The notes: generated by a model from the letters alone, not told the origin. 64,000 nucleotides of DNA from Porphyromonadaceae bacterium (GCA_021372865.1 JAJFTO010000014.1:146654-210653); one strand, 5' to 3'; counted from the stretch's first letter, positions 36,718-45,899 are shown. Made by a program: numbers and translations.

Positions 36718-38955
36718 ATGTATGCCGATGTAATTCTTCCGCTCCCTTTTTCCGATCTGTATACTTATGCCATACCGAAAGCACTGCAACAGGAGATAGG
36801 TATCGGATACAGGGTAATTGTCCCTTTTGGGAGCCGGAAGCATTACACCGCCATTGTCCTGAAAATACATCAGGAAGCACCCGCCAATCTGGATATCAAA
36901 GAGATCCATTCCCTTATCGATGCTCACCCCGTAGTGAACGAGCAACAATTGAAGTTATGGGAATGGATCTCTTTTTATTATTTAACTCCTCTCGGGGATG
37001 TATATAAAGCTGCACTGCCCTCCTCCTTGATACCACGTGATTTACTGAACACATATACTCCTAAAACCGAAACTTTTATACAGATAAATCCGGAAACGGG
37101 GATAGAGAATGTGGAATCTCTGCTGGGGAAGGCAAAAAAACAGCAGGCTCTTTTGGAGGAAATAAGGCATTTTCTTATTGAAAACGATGAGGAGCGAATC
37201 AGTAAAAAAGAACTTTCCGGCCTTAGCGGTTTTTCTGTATCAGCACTGAACGGATTGCTGAAAAAAAAGATTCTTGTCGACATTCGGGTGGAAACAAGCC
37301 GTCTCGACAACGATTCGGTGTCTGTGCGTGCTCCCTATCCACTGAGCGTGCATCAACAGGAAGCATTTCAGGACATCAACAATTGTTTCAGACATAAACC
37401 GACCTGTCTGTTGCACGGTGTCACCTCGGGCGGAAAAACGGAGATTTATATTCATCTCATCGCCCAGTTCCTGGCCGAGGGGAAACAAGCGCTCTATCTA
37501 CTACCGGAAATAGCACTTACCACACAACTTACAAAGCGCCTTCAGGCTGTCTTCGGTAGCCGGTTAGGCGTTTACCACTCTCGGATTAATCACAACGAGC
37601 GTGCAGAAATATGGCAGAAGATGTTGTCGCCACAACCTTACAAAATCGTTGTCGGCGTACGTTCATCACTCTTTCTTCCCTTTCAGAAACTCGGTCTTGT
37701 GATTGTGGATGAAGAACATGAAGGCAGCTATAAACAACAGGACCCCTCACCCCGGTATCATGCGCGCGATACAGCCGTGATGCTGGCTCATTTTTTCGGA
37801 GCTAAAACGGTACTGGGCTCTGCTACTCCATCGATAGAATCCTATTACAATGTACTGACGGGCAAGTATGGTCTGGTTACGCTGACTGAGCGATTTAATG
37901 GTGCAACGATGCCGGCGATACGAATTGAAAACACACGGGAGTTACGACGCAGAAAAAAGATGAAATCATTGCTCTCTCCCCTGCTTATAGAATTGATCGA
38001 CCAATCTTTGAAGGAAAACGAACAGGTTATTCTCTTCCGGAACCGGCGGGGATACGCACCCATAATTGCATGCAACCAATGTGAATGGACACCAAAATGC
38101 ACCCGCTGTGATGTATCGCTCACCTACCATAAAAAAATAAATAGGCTGGTATGTCATTATTGTAACAGCACCTATCGTGTGCCGGAAAAATGTCCATCGT
38201 GCCATCAGGAGAGCCTGGAGCCAATGGGACAGGGTACAGAACAACTGGAGGAAGAAGTTTCAAGACTTTTCCCGGATAGTACTGTGGCCAGGATGGATCA
38301 GGACTCCACCCGCGGAAAAGATAGTTATGAGCAGATCATTCAAGATTTTCAACAGCAGAAAATTCAAATACTTGTGGGCACACAGATGCTTTCGAAAGGA
38401 CTCGATTTTGATCATGTAAAGGTGGTGGGCATCATCTCGGCAGATTCATTGCTTAACTATCCCGATTTTAGGGCGCACGAGCGTGGTTTTCAGTTGATTA
38501 CTCAGGCTGCCGGAAGAGCAGGAAGGAAACAGACACCGGGGACAGTTGTCATTCAGAGTGCAGACCCCGGAAATCCTATTTACTCCTTCGTAACCGGTTA
38601 TGACTATGCAGGTTTTGTTCATTCTCAGCTTGAAGAACGAAAGTTATTCCACTACCCGCCATTCTATCGGTTAATCCGGATCATCTGCAAACATAAAGAC
38701 GCAGACAAAGTAGAAAAAATTACTTTTCGATTTGCAGAACTGTTAAGAAAGTCACTGCACGAACGCGTGCTGGGCCCCAATAAGCCTGTCGTGGGTCGCA
38801 TCCAGCTCTTTTACATCCGGGAAATCTTGTTGAAACTGGAAAGCGGACTCTCCACACAACATATACGCGATATTTTAAAAAAAACAGAGGTGAATCTACG
38901 CAGTGATTCCGATTTTAAACATGCAATGATCTATTATGATGTGGATCCACTTTAA
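36718..38955 (+). CDS. priA: Primosomal protein N' (replication restart helicase)
   Basis: A 745-residue superfamily-2 helicase. The N-terminal DNA-binding domain (YADVILPLPFSDLYTYAIP) is followed by Walker A HGVTSGGKTEIY, the box VDEEHEGSYKQQ and GSATPSIESY. The zinc domain has four cysteine pairs (CNQCEWTPKCTRC and CHYCN...CPSC). The final helicase motifs are GTQMLSKGLDFDHV and ITQAAGRAGRK. It reloads the replisome at stalled forks. It begins 3 bp after the beta-barrel gene. Confidence 0.95.
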   Translation: MYADVILPLPFSDLYTYAIPKALQQEIGIGYRVIVPFGSRKHYTAIVLKIHQEAPANLDIKEIHSLIDAHPVVNEQQLKLWEWISFYYLTPLGDVYKAALPSSLIPRDLLNTYTPKTETFIQINPETGIENVESLLGKAKKQQALLEEIRHFLIENDEERISKKELSGLSGFSVSALNGLLKKKILVDIRVETSRLDNDSVSVRAPYPLSVHQQEAFQDINNCFRHKPTCLLHGVTSGGKTEIYIHLIAQFLAEGKQALYLLPEIALTTQLTKRLQAVFGSRLGVYHSRINHNERAEIWQKMLSPQPYKIVVGVRSSLFLPFQKLGLVIVDEEHEGSYKQQDPSPRYHARDTAVMLAHFFGAKTVLGSATPSIESYYNVLTGKYGLVTLTERFNGATMPAIRIENTRELRRRKKMKSLLSPLLIELIDQSLKENEQVILFRNRRGYAPIIACNQCEWTPKCTRCDVSLTYHKKINRLVCHYCNSTYRVPEKCPSCHQESLEPMGQGTEQLEEEVSRLFPDSTVARMDQDSTRGKDSYEQIIQDFQQQKIQILVGTQMLSKGLDFDHVKVVGIISADSLLNYPDFRAHERGFQLITQAAGRAGRKQTPGTVVIQSADPGNPIYSFVTGYDYAGFVHSQLEERKLFHYPPFYRLIRIICKHKDADKVEKITFRFAELLRKSLHERVLGPNKPVVGRIQLFYIREILLKLESGLSTQHIRDILKKTEVNLRSDSDFKHAMIYYDVDPL

Positions 38956-38958
38956 ATT

Positions 38959-38995
38959 AAAAGAACCGATGCCCCTTTTGGAACACCGGTTCTTT
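38959..38995. terminator. Bidirectional terminator between priA and the RNase G/E gene
   Basis: AAAAGAACCG and CGGTTCTTT pair around an 18-nt loop between two converging genes. Confidence 0.75.
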
Positions 38996-39026
38996 ACTTT
39001 CAATCTTCCACGCTGGGTGGAATAAT

Positions 39027-40595
39027 TTATTTCATTTCAATTTCTTCTTTCAGGTCTATTTCGTTCCCTTCGTGGTCGTAAAAAGTATACTGCAGGAACC
39101 CGAGTTTCTGATCCGGGATTATTTGCATTCCCACCTTGAACTTTTTCTTCCATTTGTACTTCATCGAAAACCAACCTTTCTGAACGTACGCTGCAACATA
39201 AGGATGTATGTGCAGACTGAATTTCTTCACTTTTAGACTATTTGACAAATAATCGATCTTTCCTTCCAACGTATCGGTAAAAAGAATCGACGATTTAATC
39301 TTTCCTTTACCAAAGCAAGTGGGGCATACTTCGCTTGTGGTAACTTCCATTTCGGGGCGTACACGTTGACGCGTAATCTGCATGATCCCGAACTTGCTCA
39401 ATGGCAAAATGTTATGCTTGGCTCTGTCATGTGCCATCAATTCCTGCATCCGGGAGAGGAGCTTATTCCGATGCTCCGCCTTTCCCATGTCGATGAAGTC
39501 GATGACAATGATGCCGCCCATATCCCGTAAGCGCAATTGACGGGCAATTTCCTCGGCGGCGGCCACATTCACTTCATAGGCGCTGTCTTCCTGACCCAGT
39601 TTCGATTTGTTGCGGTTCCCACTGTTTACATCAATCACATGCAACGCCTCGGTATGTTCAATAATAAGATAAGCACCATTTTTGAATGTAACAGTTTTTC
39701 CAAAGAGCGATTTTACCTGTTTTGTAATGCCGAAATTATCTAAAATAGGCAGTGATCCATTGTAATCTTTTACAATATTTTTCCTGTCCGGAGCAATAAT
39801 GCTCACATATTCGGCAATCTGCTTTGATACGTCTTTGTCATTGACGTGGATCTGTTCGAAAGAAGGATTAAAAATATCGCGTAACAGGGCTACCGTACGC
39901 CCCGTCTCCTCAAAAATGAGTGAGGGAGCTTTGGCTTTCTGTATCTTTCCGATATTATCTTCCCATTTCCTGATCAGTACTTTTAATTCCGCATCGAGGT
40001 CAGCCACTCTTTTACCTTCTGCATTGGTGCGTATGATCACACCAAAATTCTTTGGTTTGATGCTCTGAATGAGCTGCCTGAGTCGAGCGCGTTCTTCGCG
40101 CGATTTGATTTTTTGCGACACCGACACCCGATCGATGAATGGAATCAACACCATAAACCGTCCGGCGAACGAAATTTCAGCGGTCAGTCGCGGACCTTTG
40201 GTCGATATAGGCTCTTTGGCTATTTGCACCAAGATCTCCTGGCCGACTTTCAAGATATCCGAAATTGAACCCTCCTTGTCGATATCGGGTTGCAGCTTCA
40301 TCTTCTGGAGCTGCGGAATCTTTTTCTTGTCTTCAACAAGCTTCTGAAAATTCAGAATCGAGTTAAATTCAACCCCTAAATCCAAATAGTGAAGAAAAGC
40401 GTCCTTTTTGTGTCCCACGTTCACAAATGCAGCGTTGAGGGCGGGCATTAGTTTTTTAACTTTGCCCATGTAAATGTTGCCAACCGCAAATGAGCCATCC
40501 TGGCTTTCCTGTTGTAGTTCTACCAGCTTTTTGTCTTCGAGAACAGCAATGGTTATTTCTCTGGGTTGAACATCTACCACAAGTTCGCTTGTCAC
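39027..40595 (-). CDS. rng: Ribonuclease G/E family endoribonuclease
   Basis: 522 residues if started at the GTG at 40595, the point where family similarity begins (TSELVVDVQPREITIAVLEDKKLVELQ). An in-frame ATG at 40688 would add 31 unrelated residues. It has an S1 domain (~35-130, GNIYMGKVKKLMPALNAAFVNVG), the RNase E/G catalytic core with DVNSGNRNKS and GGIIVIDFIDMGKAEHR (metal-binding D residues), and the zinc-link CPTCFGKG. It processes rRNA and mRNA 5' ends. Confidence 0.92.
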   Translation of the reverse strand: MTSELVVDVQPREITIAVLEDKKLVELQQESQDGSFAVGNIYMGKVKKLMPALNAAFVNVGHKKDAFLHYLDLGVEFNSILNFQKLVEDKKKIPQLQKMKLQPDIDKEGSISDILKVGQEILVQIAKEPISTKGPRLTAEISFAGRFMVLIPFIDRVSVSQKIKSREERARLRQLIQSIKPKNFGVIIRTNAEGKRVADLDAELKVLIRKWEDNIGKIQKAKAPSLIFEETGRTVALLRDIFNPSFEQIHVNDKDVSKQIAEYVSIIAPDRKNIVKDYNGSLPILDNFGITKQVKSLFGKTVTFKNGAYLIIEHTEALHVIDVNSGNRNKSKLGQEDSAYEVNVAAAEEIARQLRLRDMGGIIVIDFIDMGKAEHRNKLLSRMQELMAHDRAKHNILPLSKFGIMQITRQRVRPEMEVTTSEVCPTCFGKGKIKSSILFTDTLEGKIDYLSNSLKVKKFSLHIHPYVAAYVQKGWFSMKYKWKKKFKVGMQIIPDQKLGFLQYTFYDHEGNEIDLKEEIEMK

Positions 40596-40689
40596 AATTG
40601 TTTTTTTTAATGTTTTAATAAATCCGGGTTTCTGTCTCACAACAGAAAGAAGGTTCACGCCAGAACCATTCCCTGTTTTTATACACAAA

Positions 40690-40730
40690 GAACAAACTTA
40701 ACTCCCGAAAGGTTCTTTTTAAGTTTGTTC
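40690..40730. other. Palindromic hairpin with back-to-back -7 boxes
   Basis: GAACAAACTTAA (40690-40701) and TTAAGTTTGTTC (40719-40730) pair perfectly over 12 bp around a 17-nt loop. Each arm contains TAAGTTTG, which fits the -7 consensus on its strand. It could end the small ribosomal protein transcript (a TTTG follows on the minus strand) or act in rng control. Confidence 0.5.
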
Positions 40731-40762
40731 CTGTATATGGTTTGTAAAAAAGTGTTACGGGC

Positions 40763-40855
40763 CTACTTCTTCTTTTTATGCCTGTTTTTCCTCAATCTTT
40801 TTTTACGTTTATGCACTGACATTTTATGCCTTTTTCTTTTTTTTCCGCTTGGCAT
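40763..40855 (-). CDS. 30-residue basic ribosomal-type protein (AURKAIP1/COX24-domain family)
   Basis: A complete short frame from ATG at 40855 to TAG at 40763. About two thirds of its 30 residues are Lys, Arg or His (it begins MPSGKKRKRHKMSVHKRKKR). This matches the very small COX24/AURKAIP1-domain proteins found in Bacteroidetes, relatives of mitochondrial ribosomal protein mS38. It lies next to the HU gene in the same direction, 24 bp downstream. The gene is easily missed by length filters. Confidence 0.85.
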   Translation of the reverse strand: MPSGKKRKRHKMSVHKRKKRLRKNRHKKKK

Positions 40856-40879
40856 TTTAGTATCTCCTTATCAATTAAA

Positions 40880-41161
40880 TTATTTTGTTTCTTTTACCTG
40901 AGCAACAAATGTCTTTGCCGGCTTGAAAGCAGGTATATTGTGTTCGGGAATAATTATGGTGGTGTTTTTGGAAATATTACGGGCAGTTTTCTGTGCTCTT
41001 TTTTTCACGATGAAGCTGCCGAAACCTCTTAAATACACATTTTCGCTATTTGCCAATGAATCTTTCACCACGTCCATAAAAGATTCTACTGTTGCCAATA
41101 CTGACGCTTTATCCACACCAGTGTTCTTTGCAATCTCATTTACAATGTCTGCCTTAGTCAT
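40880..41161 (-). CDS. hup: HU family DNA-binding protein
   Basis: A 93-residue nucleoid protein with the IHF/HU fold: TKADIVNEIAKNTGVDK, the dimer helix, VYLRGFGSFIVKKRAQKTARNISKN (conserved GFGSF and the beginning of the DNA-binding arm) and IPEHNIPAFKPAKTF. It bends and compacts DNA as a dimer. A promoter lies at 41223-41251. Confidence 0.95.
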   Translation of the reverse strand: MTKADIVNEIAKNTGVDKASVLATVESFMDVVKDSLANSENVYLRGFGSFIVKKRAQKTARNISKNTTIIIPEHNIPAFKPAKTFVAQVKETK

Positions 41162-41222
41162 TTTATTTATATTTTAAATATTAATAATAATCTTATGTGA
41201 TGATTAGTAAAATTTTGGATTG

Positions 41223-41251
41223 CAAATATATAGCTTTTTTTTTACCCCAAA
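41223..41251 (-). promoter_or_regulatory. HU gene promoter
   Basis: Read leftwards: TTTG (41251-41248), a 17-bp spacer and TATATTTG (41230-41223). The spacer is slightly short, otherwise consensus. Confidence 0.6.
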
Positions 41252-41312
41252 AAATAATTACAGGTAAATTTTCTGTTTTTCTATTATTTTCCTCAAAAAT
41301 ACTTTTTTTGAT

Positions 41313-41320
41313 TAGTTTTG
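41313..41320 (+). promoter_or_regulatory. -7 box of the mutY promoter
   Basis: TAGTTTTG matches the -7 consensus 13 bp before the mutY ATG, which implies a very short leader. No TTTG at -33. Confidence 0.45.
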
Positions 41321-41333
41321 TAAGTCGAAAGAA

Positions 41334-42407
41334 ATGGAACAAGCAAGAAATCAAATAGACATCACCACGCGGTTGTTGAACTGGTACAATATAAACAAAC
41401 GCGATTTGCCCTGGCGGGAAAGCACTGATCCTTACCGTATTTGGTTGTCTGAGGTAATCCTACAACAGACGCGAATCATTCAGGGATGGGATTACTATCT
41501 GCGCTTCACGGATCGTTTCCCCGATGTGCAATCACTGGCTAAAGCCGAAGAGGAAGAGGTCCTAAAACTATGGCAAGGCCTTGGTTATTACACGCGTGCC
41601 CGAAATCTTCACGCGGCAGCCAAACAGATTATGAGCCAATTCAAAGGTGTGTTCCCTTCTGAATATTCCGACATCCTTTCGCTGAAAGGAGTAGGTACAT
41701 ACACGGCTGCAGCCATTTCTTCCATAGCCTTTAATGCTCCGTATGCGGTGATCGACGGCAATGTGAACAGAGTAATCACCCGTTTATTTGCTGTGAAAGA
41801 TCCCATTGATACTGCAGCAGGGAAAAAAAACATTTCTGAAATTGCACACGCTCTTTTACCTTACGGACAATCAGGAAAATATAATCAGGCTATTATGGAT
41901 TTTGGTTCCCTGGTCTGTACGCCAGTAGGACCGAAATGTGCCGATTGTCCCCTGCAGGTAAACTGCAGGGCGTTTGAAGAGAAAAATGTTTTCACTTATC
42001 CGGTCACTCGTCGTAAACCGGTCGTACGGAAGCGTTACTTTAGTTATTTCCATATCATTCAGGGAAATAAAACTTTTCTTCAAAAACGAAATGCTGATGA
42101 TATCTGGAGAAATCTGTATGAGTTCCCGTTGATCGAGACGCCCGAAGCGATAGATTTTCCCGAAATTTCCCAAACAGAAAATTTTCTGCATCTTTTCCCG
42201 AATAACATGAAGCTTTCCGTAGACCATTTCCTCACACTAAAACACCAGCTTACCCATCAGACCATCCATGCCACATTTTACAGGGTAGAGATCGAGGAAG
42301 GTATAGCTTTTAATCAGCCACAAAAATTTACCTGCATTGACAGAAATAATCTTGCTGACTATCCTGTTTCAAGACTCATCGATAAGTATTTAGAAAAAAT
42401 TAGATGA
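41334..42407 (+). CDS. mutY: A/G-specific adenine glycosylase
   Basis: 357 residues. The HhH-GPD core has LPWRESTDPYRIWLSEVILQQTR (catalytic Glu in SEVILQQT), the hairpin LKGVGTYTAAAISSIAF with VIDGNVNRVITRLFAV (catalytic Asp), and the [4Fe-4S] ligands CTPVGPKCADCPLQVNC. The C-terminal NUDIX-like domain recognises 8-oxoguanine. It removes adenine mispaired with 8-oxoG. Confidence 0.95.
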   Translation: MEQARNQIDITTRLLNWYNINKRDLPWRESTDPYRIWLSEVILQQTRIIQGWDYYLRFTDRFPDVQSLAKAEEEEVLKLWQGLGYYTRARNLHAAAKQIMSQFKGVFPSEYSDILSLKGVGTYTAAAISSIAFNAPYAVIDGNVNRVITRLFAVKDPIDTAAGKKNISEIAHALLPYGQSGKYNQAIMDFGSLVCTPVGPKCADCPLQVNCRAFEEKNVFTYPVTRRKPVVRKRYFSYFHIIQGNKTFLQKRNADDIWRNLYEFPLIETPEAIDFPEISQTENFLHLFPNNMKLSVDHFLTLKHQLTHQTIHATFYRVEIEEGIAFNQPQKFTCIDRNNLADYPVSRLIDKYLEKIR

Positions 42408-42413
42408 TTTCAG

Positions 42414-42444
42414 TTTGTGAATAGTAAAATTATACTTAATTTTG
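42414..42444 (+). promoter_or_regulatory. ssb promoter
   Basis: TTTG (42414-42417), a 19-bp spacer and TAATTTTG (42437-42444) is an exact match to the Bacteroidetes consensus. Transcription would start near 42450. Confidence 0.75.
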
Positions 42445-42489
42445 CTTTTATAGCGTAAAACTATTCTTAACCCAAAAAAGTATTAAGTT

Positions 42490-42930
42490 ATGTCAGTGAA
42501 CAAAGTTATTCTAGTCGGGAATGTAGGAAAAGACCCGGAAATGAAGTATTTCGACAATGATGTTGCAAAAGCGAACTTCTCGCTGGCAACCAGTGAGAGA
42601 GGTTACACGACCTCGGGTGGCACACAGGTGCCTGATAGAACGGAGTGGCACAACATTGTATGTTGGAGGGGATTGGCACAAATTGCTGAAAAATTTGTGA
42701 AAAAAGGGACATTGCTCTATGTGGAGGGAAAAATTCGGTCACGTTCTTACGATGATCAGAACGGTGTAAAAAGGTATGTCACGGAAATAGTTGCAGACAA
42801 TATTGAGTTGTTGAGTCGCAAATCCGGCCTGGAAGGAGAAAATGGAGGAAGTAGACATGATATCCCGAACACTGCAGAGATGCCGGGTGAGCCGGATGAT
42901 ATATCAGAAGTGGATGATTTGCCATTTTAA
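42490..42930 (+). CDS. ssb: Single-stranded DNA-binding protein
   Basis: A 146-residue OB-fold protein: VNKVILVGNVGKDPEMKYF, FSLATSERGYT, RTEWHNIVCWRGLAQIAEKFVKKGTLLYVEGKIRSRSY. The acidic tail ends DDLPF, the conserved tip that recruits SSB-interacting proteins such as PriA, RecQ and RecJ, all encoded in this window. It works as a tetramer at forks and in repair. Confidence 0.96.
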   Translation: MSVNKVILVGNVGKDPEMKYFDNDVAKANFSLATSERGYTTSGGTQVPDRTEWHNIVCWRGLAQIAEKFVKKGTLLYVEGKIRSRSYDDQNGVKRYVTEIVADNIELLSRKSGLEGENGGSRHDIPNTAEMPGEPDDISEVDDLPF

Positions 42931-42949
42931 TTAAAAGATCGTATTTTTG
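42918..42949 (+). promoter_or_regulatory. gldE promoter
   Basis: TTTG (42918-42921), a 20-bp spacer and TATTTTTG (42942-42949). The -33 box lies within the end of ssb. Transcription would start near 42955, at the foot of the hairpin 42952-43000. Confidence 0.65.
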
Positions 42950-42951
42950 TG

Positions 42952-43000
42952 AGAGAATGTTTTACCCTTTCATTGTAAGTGAAGCGTTAAAACATTCTCT
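42952..43000 (+). other. Stem-loop at the 5' end of the gldE transcript
   Basis: A 13-bp stem (AGAGAATGTTTTA with TAAAACATTCTCT) and an inner small stem (CTTTCA/TGAAG). It could be the ssb terminator (TCTTT follows) or a 5' leader structure of gldE, since the gldE -7 box lies just before it. Confidence 0.6.
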
Positions 43001-43024
43001 TCTTTATCATTAATAAATCATCAC

Positions 43025-44344
43025 TTGGATCCTGACCCTTTATCATTTCTGGCTTATATCACTCCGGATTTTTCATCGGCGGTTTTTGATTATCTTTTAA
43101 CCGCACTGGCCATTCTGCTTATCATTGTCAACGCCATTATCTCGGGATCAGAAATCGCATTTTTCACTATTGATAAAAATTTCACCGAGCAGGTACATTC
43201 TTCGGAAGGTCCTGCAAGTGTGCGTATTTCCCGTCTGCTAAGCAACCCGGAAAAGTTCTCGGCATCGCTGGTCATTGCCTACAATTTCCTGAACGTGACC
43301 ATCGCTGTCCTGATTCTTTACCTGTTGAACAGGCTCTCATGGTTTTCGGGGAGTCCTGCTGACTCATTGCTGCTGGAATTTATTATTCCCATAAGTATTA
43401 TTCTGTTGTTTGTGGATATTCTCCCAAAACGTGCTGCTTCCTACAATCCCTTCAGGTTTGCCACTCGCAATGCACAGCTGATCACGGTTATATATGGCAT
43501 TGCGAGCCCTTTCTCATCACTGCTCGTACGTGGAACAAACCTCTTTAACAGCTCTGTCACACAAAGCAGACACGAAATTTCGGTAGATGATCTTTCCAAA
43601 GCGCTCGAAATCACTTCGAGTGAGATTGCACATGGACAGGAGAAGGAGATGCTGGAGGGGATCATCCGCTTTAAAGACAAGGTTGTGGATGATATCTTGG
43701 TATCGCGGAGTGACATGGTGGCCATTGATTCACAGACATCGTTCGACGAGGTAATCAAATTCATCGTAGAAGCCGGTTTTTCACGGATCCCTGTATATGA
43801 GGAGAATGCCGACAACATAAAGGGTATTTTGTATGTGAAAGACCTACTTCCTCATCTGGATAAAAAGGAAACTTTTAAATGGCAAATGCTTATTCGTTCG
43901 GCTTATTTTGTTCCCGGTACCAAACGAATAGATGATCTGCTGGAAGAATTCCGTGCCGAAAAAAACCATATGGCCATAGTTGTGGATGAATACGGGGGAA
44001 CTTCAGGCCTGGTAACCATGGAAGATATTCTCGAAGAAATTGTCGGCGACATCAGCGATGAATACGATGAAGAACTTCCTTTTTACACGATGGCCGCAGA
44101 TGGTTCCTACATCTTTGAGGGAAAAACTCCACTGGACGAATTTATCAAGATCACCGGACTTCCCGAAAAAGATTTTGAACAGATGCAGGATGAGATTGAC
44201 ACCCTCGCGGGATTACTGCTGGAGTTGAAGGGTGATTTTCCAAAACGGAAAGAGAGTTTCACCTACAACAAGCATACTTTCCAGGCAGAAGAGATGAGCA
44301 AAAAACGGATCACCAAAGTACGGTATATTCCTCCAAAAAATTAA
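43025..44344 (+). CDS. gldE: GldE-like CNNM/CBS-domain/transporter-associated (CorC_HlyC) membrane protein
   Basis: 439 residues starting at a TTG (43025). No in-frame ATG lies upstream, and the next would lose the first helix. An N-terminal CNNM (DUF21) domain has three to four helices (~20-150). A pair of CBS domains (~205-330, VSRSDMVAIDSQTSFDEVI and MAIVVDEYGGTSGLVTMEDILEEIVGDISDEYD) and the CorC_HlyC domain follow. In Bacteroidetes this architecture beside a PPTase is GldE, named from gliding but widely present in non-gliding species, where it may be a cation transporter. Confidence 0.88.
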   Translation: MDPDPLSFLAYITPDFSSAVFDYLLTALAILLIIVNAIISGSEIAFFTIDKNFTEQVHSSEGPASVRISRLLSNPEKFSASLVIAYNFLNVTIAVLILYLLNRLSWFSGSPADSLLLEFIIPISIILLFVDILPKRAASYNPFRFATRNAQLITVIYGIASPFSSLLVRGTNLFNSSVTQSRHEISVDDLSKALEITSSEIAHGQEKEMLEGIIRFKDKVVDDILVSRSDMVAIDSQTSFDEVIKFIVEAGFSRIPVYEENADNIKGILYVKDLLPHLDKKETFKWQMLIRSAYFVPGTKRIDDLLEEFRAEKNHMAIVVDEYGGTSGLVTMEDILEEIVGDISDEYDEELPFYTMAADGSYIFEGKTPLDEFIKITGLPEKDFEQMQDEIDTLAGLLLELKGDFPKRKESFTYNKHTFQAEEMSKKRITKVRYIPPKN

Positions 44345-44352
44345 TTGCCCAC

Positions 44353-44994
44353 ATGCTTATCAGAAAAGAACATACCGAGGATGGCGGACTTCTGGGTATC
44401 TGGAAGATGGACGAAACGCGGGAAGAGTTGTTACAGCTTTTTCCGGATCACCGGCGTTCCGAAGCGGACAAGTACCTCAGGGATATTCGATCTGAAAGGC
44501 GCTCCATAGAATGGCTTTCTACCCGGTTGATGTTGCTGGATCTTCTGGGAAAGGAACAGATCATCCTGAACCGGAAAGATGGAAGCCCCTATCTGGATGA
44601 CGGAAAAAACAACATCAGCATCTCCCATACCAAAGATTACGCGACCATCCTTCTACATGAGACCTTTGCCGTGGGCGTAGACATTGAAACACTTTCTGAG
44701 CGGGTTGTCAAGATTGCAGGAAAATTTATTTCAGAGAATGAATATATCGATCCTGCACAAAAAATTGTACACCAGCTACTTCACTGGTCGGCCAAGGAAA
44801 CGCTGTTCAAACTGATGAATGAGCAGGGAATCGACTTTAAACAACACCTACATATATATCCGTTTATTCCTGCCAAGGAGGGACTGATCAGAGCCATGGA
44901 AACCAAAACCGATCAGACCCGTTCATTCAGGCTGCATTACGAAGTTCATCCCGATTATGTACTCACTTGGGCAATCGGAGACAGTCAGAAATAA
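44353..44994 (+). CDS. 4'-phosphopantetheinyl transferase superfamily protein
   Basis: 213 residues. Magnesium and CoA-binding motifs VGVDIETLSERV (GxDxE) and WSAKETLFKLM (WxxKEA-type) are in place, with SISHTKDYA upstream. It transfers phosphopantetheine from CoA to a carrier protein serine. It starts 9 bp after gldE. The gldE-PPTase neighbourhood is typical of Bacteroidetes. Confidence 0.9.
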   Translation: MLIRKEHTEDGGLLGIWKMDETREELLQLFPDHRRSEADKYLRDIRSERRSIEWLSTRLMLLDLLGKEQIILNRKDGSPYLDDGKNNISISHTKDYATILLHETFAVGVDIETLSERVVKIAGKFISENEYIDPAQKIVHQLLHWSAKETLFKLMNEQGIDFKQHLHIYPFIPAKEGLIRAMETKTDQTRSFRLHYEVHPDYVLTWAIGDSQK

Positions 44995-44996
44995 AA

Positions 44997-45031
44997 AAAC
45001 GCCCCACGGGCTGTTCCCGGGAGCGTTCTTA
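44997..45031. terminator. Terminator between the PPTase gene and tsf
   Basis: AACGC and GCGTT enclose an inner CCCACGGG...CCCGGGA stem, with an A run before and TTCTT after. It lies between two converging transcripts. Confidence 0.55.
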
Positions 45032-45048
45032 AGTCATAAACGGATCAA

Positions 45049-45870
45049 TTACACATTCAGCGATACCCTCTTAAAGGAGGTTACCGTAAGCTCCTTGTCG
45101 TTTTCTTTCAAAAACTGTTCGATTGTTTTTTTCGGATCCTTCACGTACTCTTGTTGTAGCAGGCTAGATTCCTTATAGAACTTCTGCAGGGCGCCTTCAG
45201 CAATTCTGTCGAGCAGATTTTCCGGTTTGCCGGCCTCGCGAGCCTTGTCCCTGGCGATCTCCAGTTCTTTTTCCTTCACGTCGGAAGGTATGGTGTCGGG
45301 TGTCACTGCAATGGGGTTCATTGCAGCCACCTGCATGGCCACATCCTTTGCTACATGCTCGTCCACACTGGCTTTGTTGAAACCAACAATGGTAGCCAGT
45401 TTGTTGCCCATGTGAATGTATGACGTAACGAATGGCGCCACAATATGTTCGTAAAAGCCCAACTGTATTTTTTCACCTGTTGCAGCAATCTTATCGGTGA
45501 TCACCTGCGAGATGGTTCCTTTGGGTAATTCCACTGAAAGTAATTGTTCGAGTGTTTCAGGCTTGTGAGAGATGGCGGCATCGAGAATCTGCCGGGTAAG
45601 TGCGACAAAATCTTCGTTCTTTGCCACAAAGTCTGTTTCGCACTGCAATGCCACCACTGCAGCGAAATTACCTTCTGTGGTGGCCAGCACACATCCCTCC
45701 GACGCTTCACGGTCTTCCCGTTTAGCCGCTACAGCCTGTCCTTTTTTACGGATAATCTCCATTGCTTTGTCGAAATCTCCGTTCGCTTCGTTAAGTGCAT
45801 TTTTGCAATCCATCATTCCCGCACCGGTCATTTTACGTAAATGCTGGATATCTGCCATTGTAACTGCCAT
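45049..45870 (-). CDS. tsf: Elongation factor Ts
   Basis: 273 residues. The N-terminal UBA-like domain is MADIQHLRKMTGAGMMDCKNALNEANGD, and the core signature CETDFVAKNEDF contacts EF-Tu. It exchanges GDP on EF-Tu. It follows rpsB by 29 bp, the conserved rpsB-tsf pair. Confidence 0.96.
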   Translation of the reverse strand: MAVTMADIQHLRKMTGAGMMDCKNALNEANGDFDKAMEIIRKKGQAVAAKREDREASEGCVLATTEGNFAAVVALQCETDFVAKNEDFVALTRQILDAAISHKPETLEQLLSVELPKGTISQVITDKIAATGEKIQLGFYEHIVAPFVTSYIHMGNKLATIVGFNKASVDEHVAKDVAMQVAAMNPIAVTPDTIPSDVKEKELEIARDKAREAGKPENLLDRIAEGALQKFYKESSLLQQEYVKDPKKTIEQFLKENDKELTVTSFKRVSLNV

Positions 45871-45899
45871 ATTATCTTTTCCTCTGTTAATGTTTTTAC

